Positions 1 to 8,084 of a DNA stretch of 24,988 nt are shown one piece after another. This DNA comes from JAAFIP01 sp043718065. Its GTDB lineage: Bacteria > Pseudomonadota > Gammaproteobacteria > Burkholderiales > Burkholderiaceae_C. The notes under the pieces are model-generated. The model saw only the letters and a program-made list of their open reading frames with translations. It was not told the origin of the DNA and made no database searches. The position numbers and the translations under genes are program-made. Position 1 is the first letter of the stretch. The number at the start of each line of letters is the position of its first letter. The stretch covers positions 1-24,988 of the forward strand of contig JAYSWJ010000197.1 of NCBI GenBank assembly GCA_043718065.1, written 5' to 3'.

Positions 1-1
1 G

Positions 2-187
2 CCGGAGCCGGGTGGCATGAGCAGCTCGCAGGTGCTGACCTTTTTAGAAGAACTGGCCCCGCTCAACATGGTGGGCATGGACTGCATGGAAGTGGCCCCT
101 GCGTATGACCATGCCGAACTCACCACCAATGCTGCGGCAACATTTGTGTGGACGTACCTGTGTGGCCAAGTGGCCAAGCTAGTCTAG
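2..187 (+). CDS. Agmatinase-family ureohydrolase, C-terminal fragment
   Basis: Only the last 61 codons are inside the window; the gene begins before base 1. The visible peptide has the motif PEPGGM, a stretch reading NMVGMDCMEVAPAYDHAE and a final alanine-rich helix. This is the usual C-terminal end of agmatinase/guanidinobutyrase ureohydrolases, in which the MD-EVAP-YD segment lies close to the binuclear manganese site. The family hydrolyses agmatine to putrescine and urea, or guanidinobutyrate to GABA and urea. Which substrate applies cannot be decided from this fragment. The neighbours (putrescine oxidation and uptake genes on the same strand, next start 45 bases downstream) favour agmatinase. 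The stop is TAG at 185-187. Confidence 0.8.
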   Translation, partial: PEPGGMSSSQVLTFLEELAPLNMVGMDCMEVAPAYDHAELTTNAAATFVWTYLCGQVAKLV

Positions 188-232
188 CTGCCAGCCCAGT
201 TCTGTACCCATTTACCCAGAGGCAAACGCGCC

Positions 233-1534
233 ATGCTATTGCAGTCAGACACCCAGCTGAACCAAAAAAGCTACTACGAAGCCAGTGCGCAGCGCGATGC
301 AGGCCTGGCCCCTCTGCAGGGCGATGTGCATGTGGACGTGGTGGTGGTGGGCGCGGGCTTTGCGGGGTTGTCAGCGGCCATAGAGCTGGCCCAGCGCGGC
401 TACAGCGTGGCCGTGCTAGAGGCTGACCGCATTTGCAGCGGTGCCTCGGGACGCAACGGCGGCCAAGCCATCGTGGGCTTTGCCAGCGGTCAAGAACCGT
501 TTGAGCAGCAGCTGGGCAAAGCTGATGCCCGCTTAGCATGGGACATGTCGCTCGAAGCCATTGGCATGATTTACCAGCGTACAGTGCAGTACGACATCGA
601 CTGCGACTGGACCAAGGGCTATTTGTACGTGGCCGACTCGCCACGCAAAGCCCGCGCGCTAGAGCGTAGCATGCAAGAACAAAAAGACCATTACGGTTTA
701 GAGTGCGACTTTGCCCAAGGCGCTGACACACAGCGCTATATCCAAAGCCCGCACTACTGCGCTGCAGCTTATGAAAGCGTATCAGGCCACCTGCATCCAC
801 TTAAGTATGGTCTGGGTTTAGCGCGTGCCGCGCGTGCATTGGGGGTGCAAATTTTTGAGCATTCGCCTGTGGTGGATATACGGCGCAGTGCCCAAGTGCA
901 GGCGCACACTGCGCGCGGTGTGGTGCATGCCAGCTTTGGTGTGCTAGCTGGTAACTGCATGCTGGGCGAATATGGCCCGCGTGTGGCACCAGAAATTGCG
1001 CCGCGCATCATGCCGGTGGGCACCTACATGGTGGCTACGGCCCCGCTGGACCCACAGCTGTGCAAAAGCTTAATCCCCCACAACGCCGCTGTATGTGACA
1101 ACAACTTTATTTTGGACTACTTTCGCTTTAGCGCCGACCACCGCATGCTGTTTGGCGGCAAGGTTAGCTACAGCGCTATGACCCCAGCTAATCTAGAGCA
1201 AGTGATGGCAGCGCGCATGCGCCAAGTGTTTCCTCAGTTGCAAAACACAGCGATTGACTATGTGTGGGGAGGTTTTGTAGACATCAGCATGAACCGCGCG
1301 CCCGACTTTGGCCGTTTGGCGGACAACCTGTATTACTTGCAAGGTTTTAGTGGGCACGGTGTGGCGCTAACAGGCTTGGCCGGCCGTTTGGCGGCCCAAG
1401 CTATCGCCGGGCAGGCTGAGCGTTTTGATGTGTTTGCCCGCCTGCAGCACCGCAAGTTTCCGGGCGGGGCGCTGCTGCGCATGCCGAGTTTGGTGCTGGG
1501 CATGCTGTTTCACCAGCTGCGGGATAAGCTGTAG
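233..1534 (+). CDS. puuB: Gamma-glutamylputrescine oxidase (FAD-dependent, DAO family)
   Basis: A 433-residue flavoprotein. The N-terminal dinucleotide fold is at about residues 34-66, with GAGFAG at 40-45 and the acidic end VLEAD. It is followed by the GASGRNGGQ segment typical of the DAO/PuuB subfamily. The C-terminus has the FAD-contacting stretch YLQGFSGHGVALTGLAGR. The family oxidises gamma-glutamylputrescine to gamma-glutamyl-gamma-aminobutyraldehyde with release of ammonia and hydrogen peroxide, in the cytoplasm. The ATG at 233 is preceded by AGAGG (218-222). The gene follows an agmatinase-type gene after 45 bases and converges on the MocR regulator gene, with 43 bases between the two stops. 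The puuA, puuC and puuD types are all further along in the window, which supports the substrate. Related glycine or other amine oxidases of the same fold remain possible on sequence alone. Confidence 0.82.
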   Translation: MLLQSDTQLNQKSYYEASAQRDAGLAPLQGDVHVDVVVVGAGFAGLSAAIELAQRGYSVAVLEADRICSGASGRNGGQAIVGFASGQEPFEQQLGKADARLAWDMSLEAIGMIYQRTVQYDIDCDWTKGYLYVADSPRKARALERSMQEQKDHYGLECDFAQGADTQRYIQSPHYCAAAYESVSGHLHPLKYGLGLARAARALGVQIFEHSPVVDIRRSAQVQAHTARGVVHASFGVLAGNCMLGEYGPRVAPEIAPRIMPVGTYMVATAPLDPQLCKSLIPHNAAVCDNNFILDYFRFSADHRMLFGGKVSYSAMTPANLEQVMAARMRQVFPQLQNTAIDYVWGGFVDISMNRAPDFGRLADNLYYLQGFSGHGVALTGLAGRLAAQAIAGQAERFDVFARLQHRKFPGGALLRMPSLVLGMLFHQLRDKL

Positions 1535-1577
1535 GTTTGCGAGTTGAGCTTGCACAAAGCTGGCCTGCGCAAAGCGT

Positions 1578-3053
1578 TTAAATGTGGTCTAACGTCGCCA
1601 GCTCTGCAGCAATTACCTTGGCTAATATAGGGCCGCAGCGGGCAATGTCGATCAAAGGAGCATAGCCATAGCCAATGACCAAACCTTTGGCATCCTTGCG
1701 GCCCAAACAATAAGCCGACAGCGCGCGCACGGTGAGGCCTAGTTGCCCAATCCGCTGGGCCAGCGCTACGTCGTTCACCTGAACCGGCAGCCGCAAGCAC
1801 AGGTGCAAGCCCTGCTCAGCGCCACTAATCTGCGCTAGGCTGCCCAAGCAAGGTCGTAGCGCTTCTAGCAAACAACTGCGCCGCTGCGCGTAGCGCAGGC
1901 GCGCTTTGCGCAGCGCGCTGGCGAAATGGCCCATTTCGATAAATTCCGCTAGCGCAGCTTGCAGGGGTAGTTGGCCGGGCCGGTTAAGGTCATAGTGGGC
2001 TTGCTTAAACGGTGCTACCAATTCTTTGGGCACCACCAAGTAGCCCAATTTGAGGCCAGGGTACAGCACCTTAGAAAACGAGCCCATATACAGCACCCTT
2101 GCGTCAGAATCTAGCCCTGCTAAAGATGAAATAGGCGGGCCGCTAAAGCGAAACTCGCTGTCATAGTCATCCTCTAGCAACCAAGCTTTATGTTCTTTGG
2201 CCAGTGACAAAATTTGATGCCGCCGCGCCAGCGACATCACCGCGCCCGTGGGGTACTGGTGCGAAGGGGTTACATAAATCATGCGCGGTGGATGCGCTGC
2301 GTCTGCCGCTTGTGGCGCAATACCGGAATGGTCTACCGCCACAGGGTGCAAGTGCAAGCCTGTGGCCGAAAAAGCTTTGACGGCACCCCAATAGGCAGGA
2401 TCTTCTATCCACACAGTATCACCATGGTCTGCCAGCAGGTGGGCGCACAACTCAAGCGATTGCTGGGTTCCACTGGTAATAATGACCTGGTCTACATCCA
2501 GCGGCACACTGCGTGATACGCGCAAATAGTCGGTTAACGCCCGGCGCAGCGGTGCGTAGCCGCCAGTGTCGCTGTAATCCAGCATTTCAGCATAGGCAAT
2601 GCGCCAATGCTTGTTTTGTAATCGCTGCCACAGTGCAATAGGAAAACCGCTGAAGTCGGCCACATGGGTGCAAAAAGGCTGGACCTCTAGCTGAGTGGCG
2701 CAAAATGTAGTGGCCAGCACTTGGCCTCTGCGAGAAAGTTGCGCTGTAGGAAGTGGCTTAGGCAGATGGCTTAGCGGCGATGCTACGGGTACGTTGTCGT
2801 TGACAAAAGTACCACTGCCCACGTGACTGACCAAATAACCTTCTACGCTAAGCTGGCTCAGTGCTGCCACAACCGTGTTACGCGACAAACCTAGGTCTTG
2901 GGTTAGTTCTCTGCTGGATTGCAATCGGTCACCCGCAGTAAGCTTACCGTCCAAGACAGCGCGGCGCAATGCCTCATAAAGCTGGCGGTGCAGGGGAAGT
3001 TTGTCCTTAAGACCAATGCGTGCCATCTCGGCCAGTAAAAATTCTGACAACAT
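1578..3053 (-). CDS. MocR/GabR-type PLP-dependent transcriptional regulator
   Basis: The protein joins a GntR winged helix (PLHRQLYEALRRAVLDGKL, then SSRELTQDLGLSRNTVVAAL) to a class I aminotransferase-like domain. The latter shows TPSHQYPTGAVMSL, EDDYDSEFRF and the PLP-lysine segment MGSFSKVLYPG. Such proteins sense an amine or amino acid through PLP and control divergent catabolic genes. It runs opposite to puuD, about 140 bases away. The reading frame stays open upstream to an ATG at 3104. I prefer 3053 because the leader at 3054-3104 contains a candidate promoter and one half of a candidate operator, and the winged helix begins normally 15-20 residues after it. Neither start has a clear Shine-Dalgarno. 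It takes the place of the Xre-type PuuR of enterobacteria. The effector is probably a putrescine-pathway intermediate; this is inferred from context only. Confidence 0.9.
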   Translation of the reverse strand: MLSEFLLAEMARIGLKDKLPLHRQLYEALRRAVLDGKLTAGDRLQSSRELTQDLGLSRNTVVAALSQLSVEGYLVSHVGSGTFVNDNVPVASPLSHLPKPLPTAQLSRRGQVLATTFCATQLEVQPFCTHVADFSGFPIALWQRLQNKHWRIAYAEMLDYSDTGGYAPLRRALTDYLRVSRSVPLDVDQVIITSGTQQSLELCAHLLADHGDTVWIEDPAYWGAVKAFSATGLHLHPVAVDHSGIAPQAADAAHPPRMIYVTPSHQYPTGAVMSLARRHQILSLAKEHKAWLLEDDYDSEFRFSGPPISSLAGLDSDARVLYMGSFSKVLYPGLKLGYLVVPKELVAPFKQAHYDLNRPGQLPLQAALAEFIEMGHFASALRKARLRYAQRRSCLLEALRPCLGSLAQISGAEQGLHLCLRLPVQVNDVALAQRIGQLGLTVRALSAYCLGRKDAKGLVIGYGYAPLIDIARCGPILAKVIAAELATLDHI

Positions 3054-3086
3054 GTTAATAGGGTTTAAACAAGCTAAATGACCTCT

Positions 3087-3117
3087 AGTGTAAAGTGGAA
3101 CCATAGACTTTATTCAA
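3087..3117 (-). promoter_or_regulatory. Candidate promoter of the MocR regulator gene
   Basis: Read on the minus strand, TTGAAT (3112-3117) is followed after 17 bases by TTTACA (3089-3094), with an overlapping TACACT (3087-3092). This is a moderate sigma-70 match. It would start transcription near 3080 and give a short leader to the ATG at 3053. The first GAACCA half-site (3098-3103) lies between the two hexamers, as expected for autorepression. This is a by-eye match only. Confidence 0.35.
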
Positions 3118-3143
3118 CTGGCTCTTATGGCGAACCAATTACT
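3098..3143 (+). promoter_or_regulatory. Candidate MocR operator: two direct repeats GAACCANNNACT
   Basis: GAACCATAGACT (3098-3109) and GAACCAATTACT (3132-3143) are direct repeats of the form GAACCANNNACT with start-to-start distance 34 bases. They sit between the divergent mocR and puuD genes. GabR, the best studied MocR protein, binds two direct repeats of a similar hexamer (ATACCA) set about three helical turns apart. The geometry here is what that family would predict. The sequence match is direct; the function is inferred. Confidence 0.5.
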
Positions 3144-3191
3144 CTGACACAATAGTTTTATGACGCAAAAAAATTACAACAAGGCAAGCCT

Positions 3192-3965
3192 ATGAGTCTT
3201 CTACCCAGCATGGTATGGTTACCCGCCGACCATCGGCTGCTGGGCAATGCAGAGCGTCAATTACCTTTTTTAATACTTGGTGACAAATATGCCCGCGCCG
3301 TTAAACAAGGTGCTGGTGCGCAGCCGGTGATTTTTCCGCTGTGCGATGCAGGGCAAATCGACGAACTGCTTGGTTTGGTGGATGGTGTGATGTTGACTGG
3401 TTCTCCATCCAATGTGCACCCTTCGCATTTTGGCGAAGAAGTAGCTGATACGAGTTTGCCGCTAGACCCGGACCGTGATGAGTTGACACTTGCATTGGTA
3501 AGGGCCTGCGTAGAGCAGCAAATACCACTGCTGGGTATTTGTCGAGGGTTTCAAGAGATTAACGTAGCCATGGGGGGCAGCTTGCACCAACGTGTGCACC
3601 ATGTACCTGGCTTGCAAGACCACCGCGAGAGGGCCGATCAGTCCTATGATGTGCAATACGCTCCTAGCCATGCTGTGCAGTTCGAGCCGGGCAGCGTTTT
3701 GCACCAGTGGGCCGGTGCCACTTCGGCTCAAGTTAACTCGTTGCACGGACAAGGTATCGCCAGACTGGCACAGGGCTTGCGTGCTATTGCCCATGGTCCA
3801 GACGGCTTAGTCGAGGCGTTTGAGGTTGCACAAGCACACTCATTTGCCTACGCCATGCAGTGGCATCCTGAGTGGAAGTTTTGGGAAACGCCTTTTTATG
3901 CGGCCATTTTTACCGCATTTGGGGACGCGTGCCGTGCACGCAAGCGGGGCAGAGCTACCGCATAA
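3192..3965 (+). CDS. puuD: Gamma-glutamyl-GABA hydrolase (class I amidotransferase fold)
   Basis: A 257-residue cytosolic hydrolase of the peptidase C26/class I glutamine amidotransferase-like family. The nucleophile elbow LLGICRGFQEINVAMGG places the catalytic Cys at residue 117. QWHPEW gives His225 and Glu227, so the catalytic triad is complete. VNSLHGQGI near residue 181 and MLTGSPSNVHP near 67 are typical of PuuD rather than of biosynthetic amidotransferases. It cleaves gamma-glutamyl-GABA to GABA and glutamate, the last step of the glutamylated putrescine route. It is the first gene of the plus-strand cluster, divergent from the MocR regulator and 33 bases before puuA. Upstream of the ATG is AAGGCAAGCC, a moderate ribosome site. 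Confidence 0.87.
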   Translation: MSLLPSMVWLPADHRLLGNAERQLPFLILGDKYARAVKQGAGAQPVIFPLCDAGQIDELLGLVDGVMLTGSPSNVHPSHFGEEVADTSLPLDPDRDELTLALVRACVEQQIPLLGICRGFQEINVAMGGSLHQRVHHVPGLQDHRERADQSYDVQYAPSHAVQFEPGSVLHQWAGATSAQVNSLHGQGIARLAQGLRAIAHGPDGLVEAFEVAQAHSFAYAMQWHPEWKFWETPFYAAIFTAFGDACRARKRGRATA

Positions 3966-3970
3966 CTATA

Positions 3971-3987
3971 CGCTGCTAACCGCAGCG
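3971..3987 (+). other. Small stem-loop between puuD and puuA
   Basis: CGCTGC (3971-3976), loop TAACC, GCAGCG (3982-3987) form a perfect 6-bp stem. It ends two bases before the puuA Shine-Dalgarno AAGGAA (3990-3995). It has no T-run, so it is unlikely to terminate transcription. It may mark an mRNA processing point or influence puuA translation. Confidence 0.35.
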
Positions 3988-3998
3988 GTAAGGAAACT

Positions 3999-5366
3999 AT
4001 GTACGATAAAAAAGCAACCACTTTTAATGAACTTGAGCAATGGCTCAATGAGCGTCGCGTCACCGAAGTCGAGTGCCTTGTGCCCGACTTAACTGGTGTA
4101 GCGCGCGGCAAAATTTTGCCTCGCGCCAAATTTACCGAAGATCGCGGTATGCGCCTACCCGAGGCTATTGTGGCCATGGGCGTGACAGGAGAGTTTCCTG
4201 AGAGCGGCAGCTACTACGATGTCATCGACCCTACTGACAAAGACATGCAGTTGCGGCCCGATCCATCTACCGTTCGTATCGTGCCTTGGGCTACTGACCC
4301 CACCGCGCAGGTGATTCATGACTGTTTTGACCATGCGGGCAACTTGGTTCCGTTTGCGCCACGCTCGGTGTTGCGTCGGGTGTGCGATTTGTTTGCTGCC
4401 GAAGGCTTGCAACCCATCGTAGCTCCAGAGCTAGAGTTCTACCTAACTGCTCGCAACACCGATCCCAATACTTTGCTTAAAGCGCCCATCGGACGCAGCG
4501 GCCGTGCAGAAACATCGCGCCAAGCCTACAGTATTGACGCGGTAAACGAATTTGATCCGCTGTTTGAAGAAATTTACGACTACTGCGAAAAGATGGAGCT
4601 CAACGTTGACACGTTGATTCACGAGGTAGGTGCGGGGCAGATGGAGATTAACTTTTTCCATGCTGAACCTTTGGGTTTAGCAGATGAAGTTTTCTTCTTC
4701 AAGCGTACCGTGCGCGAAGCTGCATTGCGCCACAACATGTACGCCACCTTCATGGCCAAGCCTATCGCCGGCGAGCCTGGTAGCGCTATGCATGTTCACC
4801 AAAGCATATTGAGCAAAGCCACAGGCAAAAATATCTTCAGCAACGAGGACGGCACTCCATCAGAGTCTTTTATGCACTACATCGGCGGATTACAGCGCTA
4901 TATACCAGCAGCGATGGTGCTGGTGGCCCCCTACGTTAACAGCTACCGTCGCTTGTCGCGCAACAGCGCAGCGCCCATCAACATTGAGTGGGGCTATGAC
5001 AACCGCACAGTAGGCATCCGCTCACCAATTTCTACCCCAGAAGCGAGGCGTGTAGAAAACCGTGTGATTGGTGCCGATGCTAACCCTTACGTGGCACTGG
5101 CAATGACCCTAGCGTGCGGCTACTTGGGTTTGAAAAACAAAATTAAACCAAAAGCAGAAATGAAAGGGGACGCTTATTTAGCGCCTTATTCATTGCCTCG
5201 CAGTTTGGGTGAAGCGCTGGATTGGTTGCGCAAGGAATCTGATTTGCACGAAGTTTTAGGTAAAGAATTTATTACTGTGTATTCAGAAATTAAAGAACTT
5301 GAGTTTGATGAGTTTATGAAGGTCATATCACCTTGGGAGCGAGAACATTTGCTGCTGCATGTGTAA
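3999..5366 (+). CDS. puuA: Gamma-glutamylputrescine synthetase (glutamine synthetase family)
   Basis: A 455-residue member of the glutamine synthetase superfamily. The beta-grasp N-terminal domain has the PuuA-type motif VPDLTGVARGKILP. The catalytic domain has the metal/glutamate-binding segments APELEFYL, GAGQMEINFFH and PGSAMHVHQSI. The ATP/substrate-binding end reads NSYRRLSRNSAAPINIEWG and DNRTVGIRSP, then NPYVALAMTLACG. The enzyme joins glutamate to putrescine with ATP, the first committed step of the Puu pathway in the cytoplasm. Length and motifs match PuuA rather than the nitrogen-assimilating GlnA, and the next genes act on putrescine. The start has a strong AAGGAA three bases upstream of the ATG. 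A second, different family member lies at 14102-15442. Confidence 0.9.
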   Translation: MYDKKATTFNELEQWLNERRVTEVECLVPDLTGVARGKILPRAKFTEDRGMRLPEAIVAMGVTGEFPESGSYYDVIDPTDKDMQLRPDPSTVRIVPWATDPTAQVIHDCFDHAGNLVPFAPRSVLRRVCDLFAAEGLQPIVAPELEFYLTARNTDPNTLLKAPIGRSGRAETSRQAYSIDAVNEFDPLFEEIYDYCEKMELNVDTLIHEVGAGQMEINFFHAEPLGLADEVFFFKRTVREAALRHNMYATFMAKPIAGEPGSAMHVHQSILSKATGKNIFSNEDGTPSESFMHYIGGLQRYIPAAMVLVAPYVNSYRRLSRNSAAPINIEWGYDNRTVGIRSPISTPEARRVENRVIGADANPYVALAMTLACGYLGLKNKIKPKAEMKGDAYLAPYSLPRSLGEALDWLRKESDLHEVLGKEFITVYSEIKELEFDEFMKVISPWEREHLLLHV

Positions 5367-5436
5367 GCGTACCAGGCTTACTTTGGCCAGCATCTAAAGC
5401 AAAAATTCCCGCTCTATTTCTATTGAAAGCAGTACC

Positions 5437-6834
5437 ATGAACACCGTAGTCGATACCGCCATGATCCAAGCGTTGGACAGCGCTCATTTTCTGCATCCAT
5501 TTACTGATTTCAAACAACTCTCCAGCAAAGGTGCCCGTGTCATCACGAAGGCTGAGGGCATCTATGTGTGGGATTCTGAAGGCGCTCGTATGCTAGATGC
5601 GATGAGCGGATTATGGTGCGTGAACGTAGGTTACGGCCGCAAAGAACTGGCCGATGCAGCACACCATCAGATGATGACGCTGCCCTACTACAACAGCTTT
5701 TTTCAAACTACCAATGTGCCTGCAGTCCAGCTGTCAGCCAAACTGGCATCCTTAGCCCCTAACGTAGGCGATAGAAGTTTCCAGCACGTCTTTTATTCCT
5801 CTAGCGGCAGCGAGAGCAACGATTCCAATGTACGCATGGTGCGCAGGTACTGGGATCTGTTGGGGCAACCTCAACGCAAAGTAATCATTGGTCGTATTAA
5901 TGCCTACCACGGCAGCACCATGGCCGGGGCATCGCTAGGAGGCATGAGTGGTATGCACGCGCAAGGTGATTTGCCTATTCCCAACATCACCCACATTGAG
6001 CAACCCTACCATTTTGAAAACGGCTTGCCAGGCGAATCTTTAGATGAATTCGGGTTGCGTGCTGCAGGTTGGCTTGAAGCCAAAATTTTAGAAATAGGCC
6101 AAGATAAAGTGGCAGCATTTATAGCAGAGCCACTACAAGGTGCAGGAGGTGTGATTATCCCGCCAGACACCTACTGGCCAGAAATCCAGCGGATTGTCGA
6201 CAAGTACGGCATATTGCTTATTAGCGACGAAGTGATTTGTGCTTTTGGGCGGTTAGGCCACTGGTTCGGCTACGAAAAGTTTGGCTATAAACCCGATTTA
6301 GTGACTTTTGCTAAAGCTATCACTAGCGGCTATATACCTCTAGGCGGCGTCATGGTGGGCAACCGCGTCGCCAAGGTGTTGATTGAACAGGGCGGCGAGT
6401 TTAACCACGGCTATACCTACAGTGGGCATCCTGTAGCCTGCGCAGTCGCGCTGGCAAACGTGGCCATTATGGAAAAAGAACAGTTGCCGCAGCGCGTGCG
6501 CAACGATCTAGCGCCTTATTTAGAAAAAAAATACCTAGAAATTAACGACCATCCATTAGTAGGGCTTGCAGAGACCTGCGGATTGGTTGCAGGCTTGGTA
6601 CTGGTGAAAAAAAAAGCACGGCGTGAACGCTTTGACCCAAGCCACGGCGTCGGAATGATCTGTCGTGGCCATTGCTTTAATAACGGGCTCATCATGCGTG
6701 CTGTAGGTGACCGCATGATTATTTCCCCGCCACTCATCATTACGCATGCGCAAATCGACGAAATGGTAGCGCTGATATTGCGATGCCTCGACCTAACCCA
6801 TGACGAAGTTAAAAAGAACGGCTGGCTGGCATAG
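5437..6834 (+). CDS. spuC: Putrescine/polyamine:pyruvate aminotransferase (class III, SpuC type)
   Basis: A 465-residue class III PLP aminotransferase. The sequence SSGSESNDSNVRMVRRYW (about 122-139) binds the PLP phosphate. NAYHGST is at 155-161 and the Asp of LISDEVICAFGR is at 264. The Schiff-base Lys is in VTFAKAITSGYIPLGG (Lys293). The N-terminus (LHPFTDFKQL, then MLDAMSGLWCVNVGYGR) is typical of the SpuC/omega-transaminase group that uses pyruvate. It would convert putrescine to 4-aminobutanal without glutamylation and so gives this island a second entry into GABA. Its placement between puuA and potF supports a polyamine substrate. A beta-alanine or other omega-amine role cannot be excluded. 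The ribosome site upstream of the ATG is weak (GAAAGCAG). Confidence 0.85.
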   Translation: MNTVVDTAMIQALDSAHFLHPFTDFKQLSSKGARVITKAEGIYVWDSEGARMLDAMSGLWCVNVGYGRKELADAAHHQMMTLPYYNSFFQTTNVPAVQLSAKLASLAPNVGDRSFQHVFYSSSGSESNDSNVRMVRRYWDLLGQPQRKVIIGRINAYHGSTMAGASLGGMSGMHAQGDLPIPNITHIEQPYHFENGLPGESLDEFGLRAAGWLEAKILEIGQDKVAAFIAEPLQGAGGVIIPPDTYWPEIQRIVDKYGILLISDEVICAFGRLGHWFGYEKFGYKPDLVTFAKAITSGYIPLGGVMVGNRVAKVLIEQGGEFNHGYTYSGHPVACAVALANVAIMEKEQLPQRVRNDLAPYLEKKYLEINDHPLVGLAETCGLVAGLVLVKKKARRERFDPSHGVGMICRGHCFNNGLIMRAVGDRMIISPPLIITHAQIDEMVALILRCLDLTHDEVKKNGWLA

Positions 6835-6917
6835 GGATTGCTAGCATTGAGAAGCTTAGATTTATTGGGTAGCATTAATTGTTACTGTGTTTCGATCAAC
6901 TTTTCAGGAGTTTCAAA

Positions 6918-8048
6918 TTGGATAATCAATTCGCTAATAAATTAATGCGCAAACGCTTAGGGCGTTTTGTACTGGCGACCTTGCTTGGTTTATCAGCCAG
7001 CTTGGCAGTAGCGCAAGAGGAAAAAGTCCTCAATATTTATAACTGGTCAGATTACATCGCAGAGGACACGATCCAAAACTTTGAAAAAGAAACTGGTATC
7101 AAGGTGCGCTATGACACTTTTGATAATAACGAAATTGTTCACGCCAAGCTGGTTGCAGGCAAAACAGGTTATGACATTGTGGTGCCTTCGTCAAATTGGG
7201 CTAGGCTACAAATGGATGGCGGGCTGCTGCGCAAATTAGACAAAGATCAGCTGCCTAATTTGAAAAATCTAGACCCTGAGGTACAAAATCAAATAGCCAG
7301 CTTAGACCCGGGCAATCAATTTCTTGTTAATTGGCTATGGGGTTACACAACGATTGGTATCAATACAGCCAAAGTAAAAGCAGCTTTGGGTGCAGAGCCC
7401 ATGCCCGCAAACGTATGGGAGCTGTTCTTTAACCCCAAATACGTCAGCAAACTCAAAAGTTGTGGTGTCTCAGTTTTAGATAGCGCTACCGAGGTGCTGC
7501 CCGCAGCATTGCATTTTTTAGGCAAAGACCCGTTCAGTAAAAATGCAGCAGACTACACCGAAGCAAGCGCGATCTTAAAGTCGATACGCCCTTACGTTAC
7601 GCTGTTCAGTTCGTCTGGCTATATCAATGACATGGCAGGTGGTTCTATCTGCTTGGCACTAGGCTGGTCAGGTGACATTAATATCGCGCGCAAACGTGCG
7701 TTAGACGGTAAAACTGGCCAAGACATCGTGGCGCTTATTCCTAAAAACGGCGGCATTCTATTTTTTGACATGATGGCAGTTCCAGTAGATGCACCGCATC
7801 CCAAAAATGCTCACTTGTTCATGAACTACATCATGCGTCCCGAAGTGCATGCTGCTATTACCAACAAAGTTTTCTACGCCAACCCCAACAAAGAGTCGCG
7901 CAAGTTTATCAAACCGGAGATGGCGCAAAACCCAACGGTGTTCCCATCAGCAACTGATATGGCCAACATGCAGCCGCCCAAAGCTATTAATAACGACATC
8001 CGTCGTCAAGTGACACGGGCTTATACAGCGTTTAAAACGGGTCTTTGA
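6918..8048 (+). CDS. potF: Polyamine ABC transporter, periplasmic binding protein
   Basis: A 376-residue PotF/SpuD-type binding protein. After a basic N-terminus comes a signal peptide (MRKRLGRFVLATLLGLSAS followed by LAVAQ). The mature protein opens with the family hallmark LNIYNWSDYIAEDTI, then YDTFDNNEIVHAKL, VVPSSNWA and WGYTTIGIN. It captures putrescine or related polyamines in the periplasm for PotGHI. I chose TTG at 6918 because AGGAG (6906-6910) lies seven bases before it. The ATG at 6945 has no ribosome site, and the ATG at 6879 would put a long tail before the signal peptide. The gene sits 83 bases after spuC and 36 bases before potG. In that gap the heptamer TAGCATT occurs twice (6842 and 6870). 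Confidence 0.9.
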   Translation: MDNQFANKLMRKRLGRFVLATLLGLSASLAVAQEEKVLNIYNWSDYIAEDTIQNFEKETGIKVRYDTFDNNEIVHAKLVAGKTGYDIVVPSSNWARLQMDGGLLRKLDKDQLPNLKNLDPEVQNQIASLDPGNQFLVNWLWGYTTIGINTAKVKAALGAEPMPANVWELFFNPKYVSKLKSCGVSVLDSATEVLPAALHFLGKDPFSKNAADYTEASAILKSIRPYVTLFSSSGYINDMAGGSICLALGWSGDINIARKRALDGKTGQDIVALIPKNGGILFFDMMAVPVDAPHPKNAHLFMNYIMRPEVHAAITNKVFYANPNKESRKFIKPEMAQNPTVFPSATDMANMQPPKAINNDIRRQVTRAYTAFKTGL

Positions 8049-8084
8049 TTCAGCCAGAAAAATATAACAATAAGAGGTATCCCG

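Noticed and set aside
120..800. 226-codon open frame on the minus strand
   Set aside because: It lies opposite the start of puuB, which has full family motifs. The antisense product is Arg/Pro/Cys-rich with no recognisable domain.
1551..1577. Near-repeat TGCACAAAGC / TGCGCAAAGC between puuB and the MocR gene
   Set aside because: It is a short direct repeat without a stem or T-run, and the gap is only 43 bases. It is not enough to call a site.
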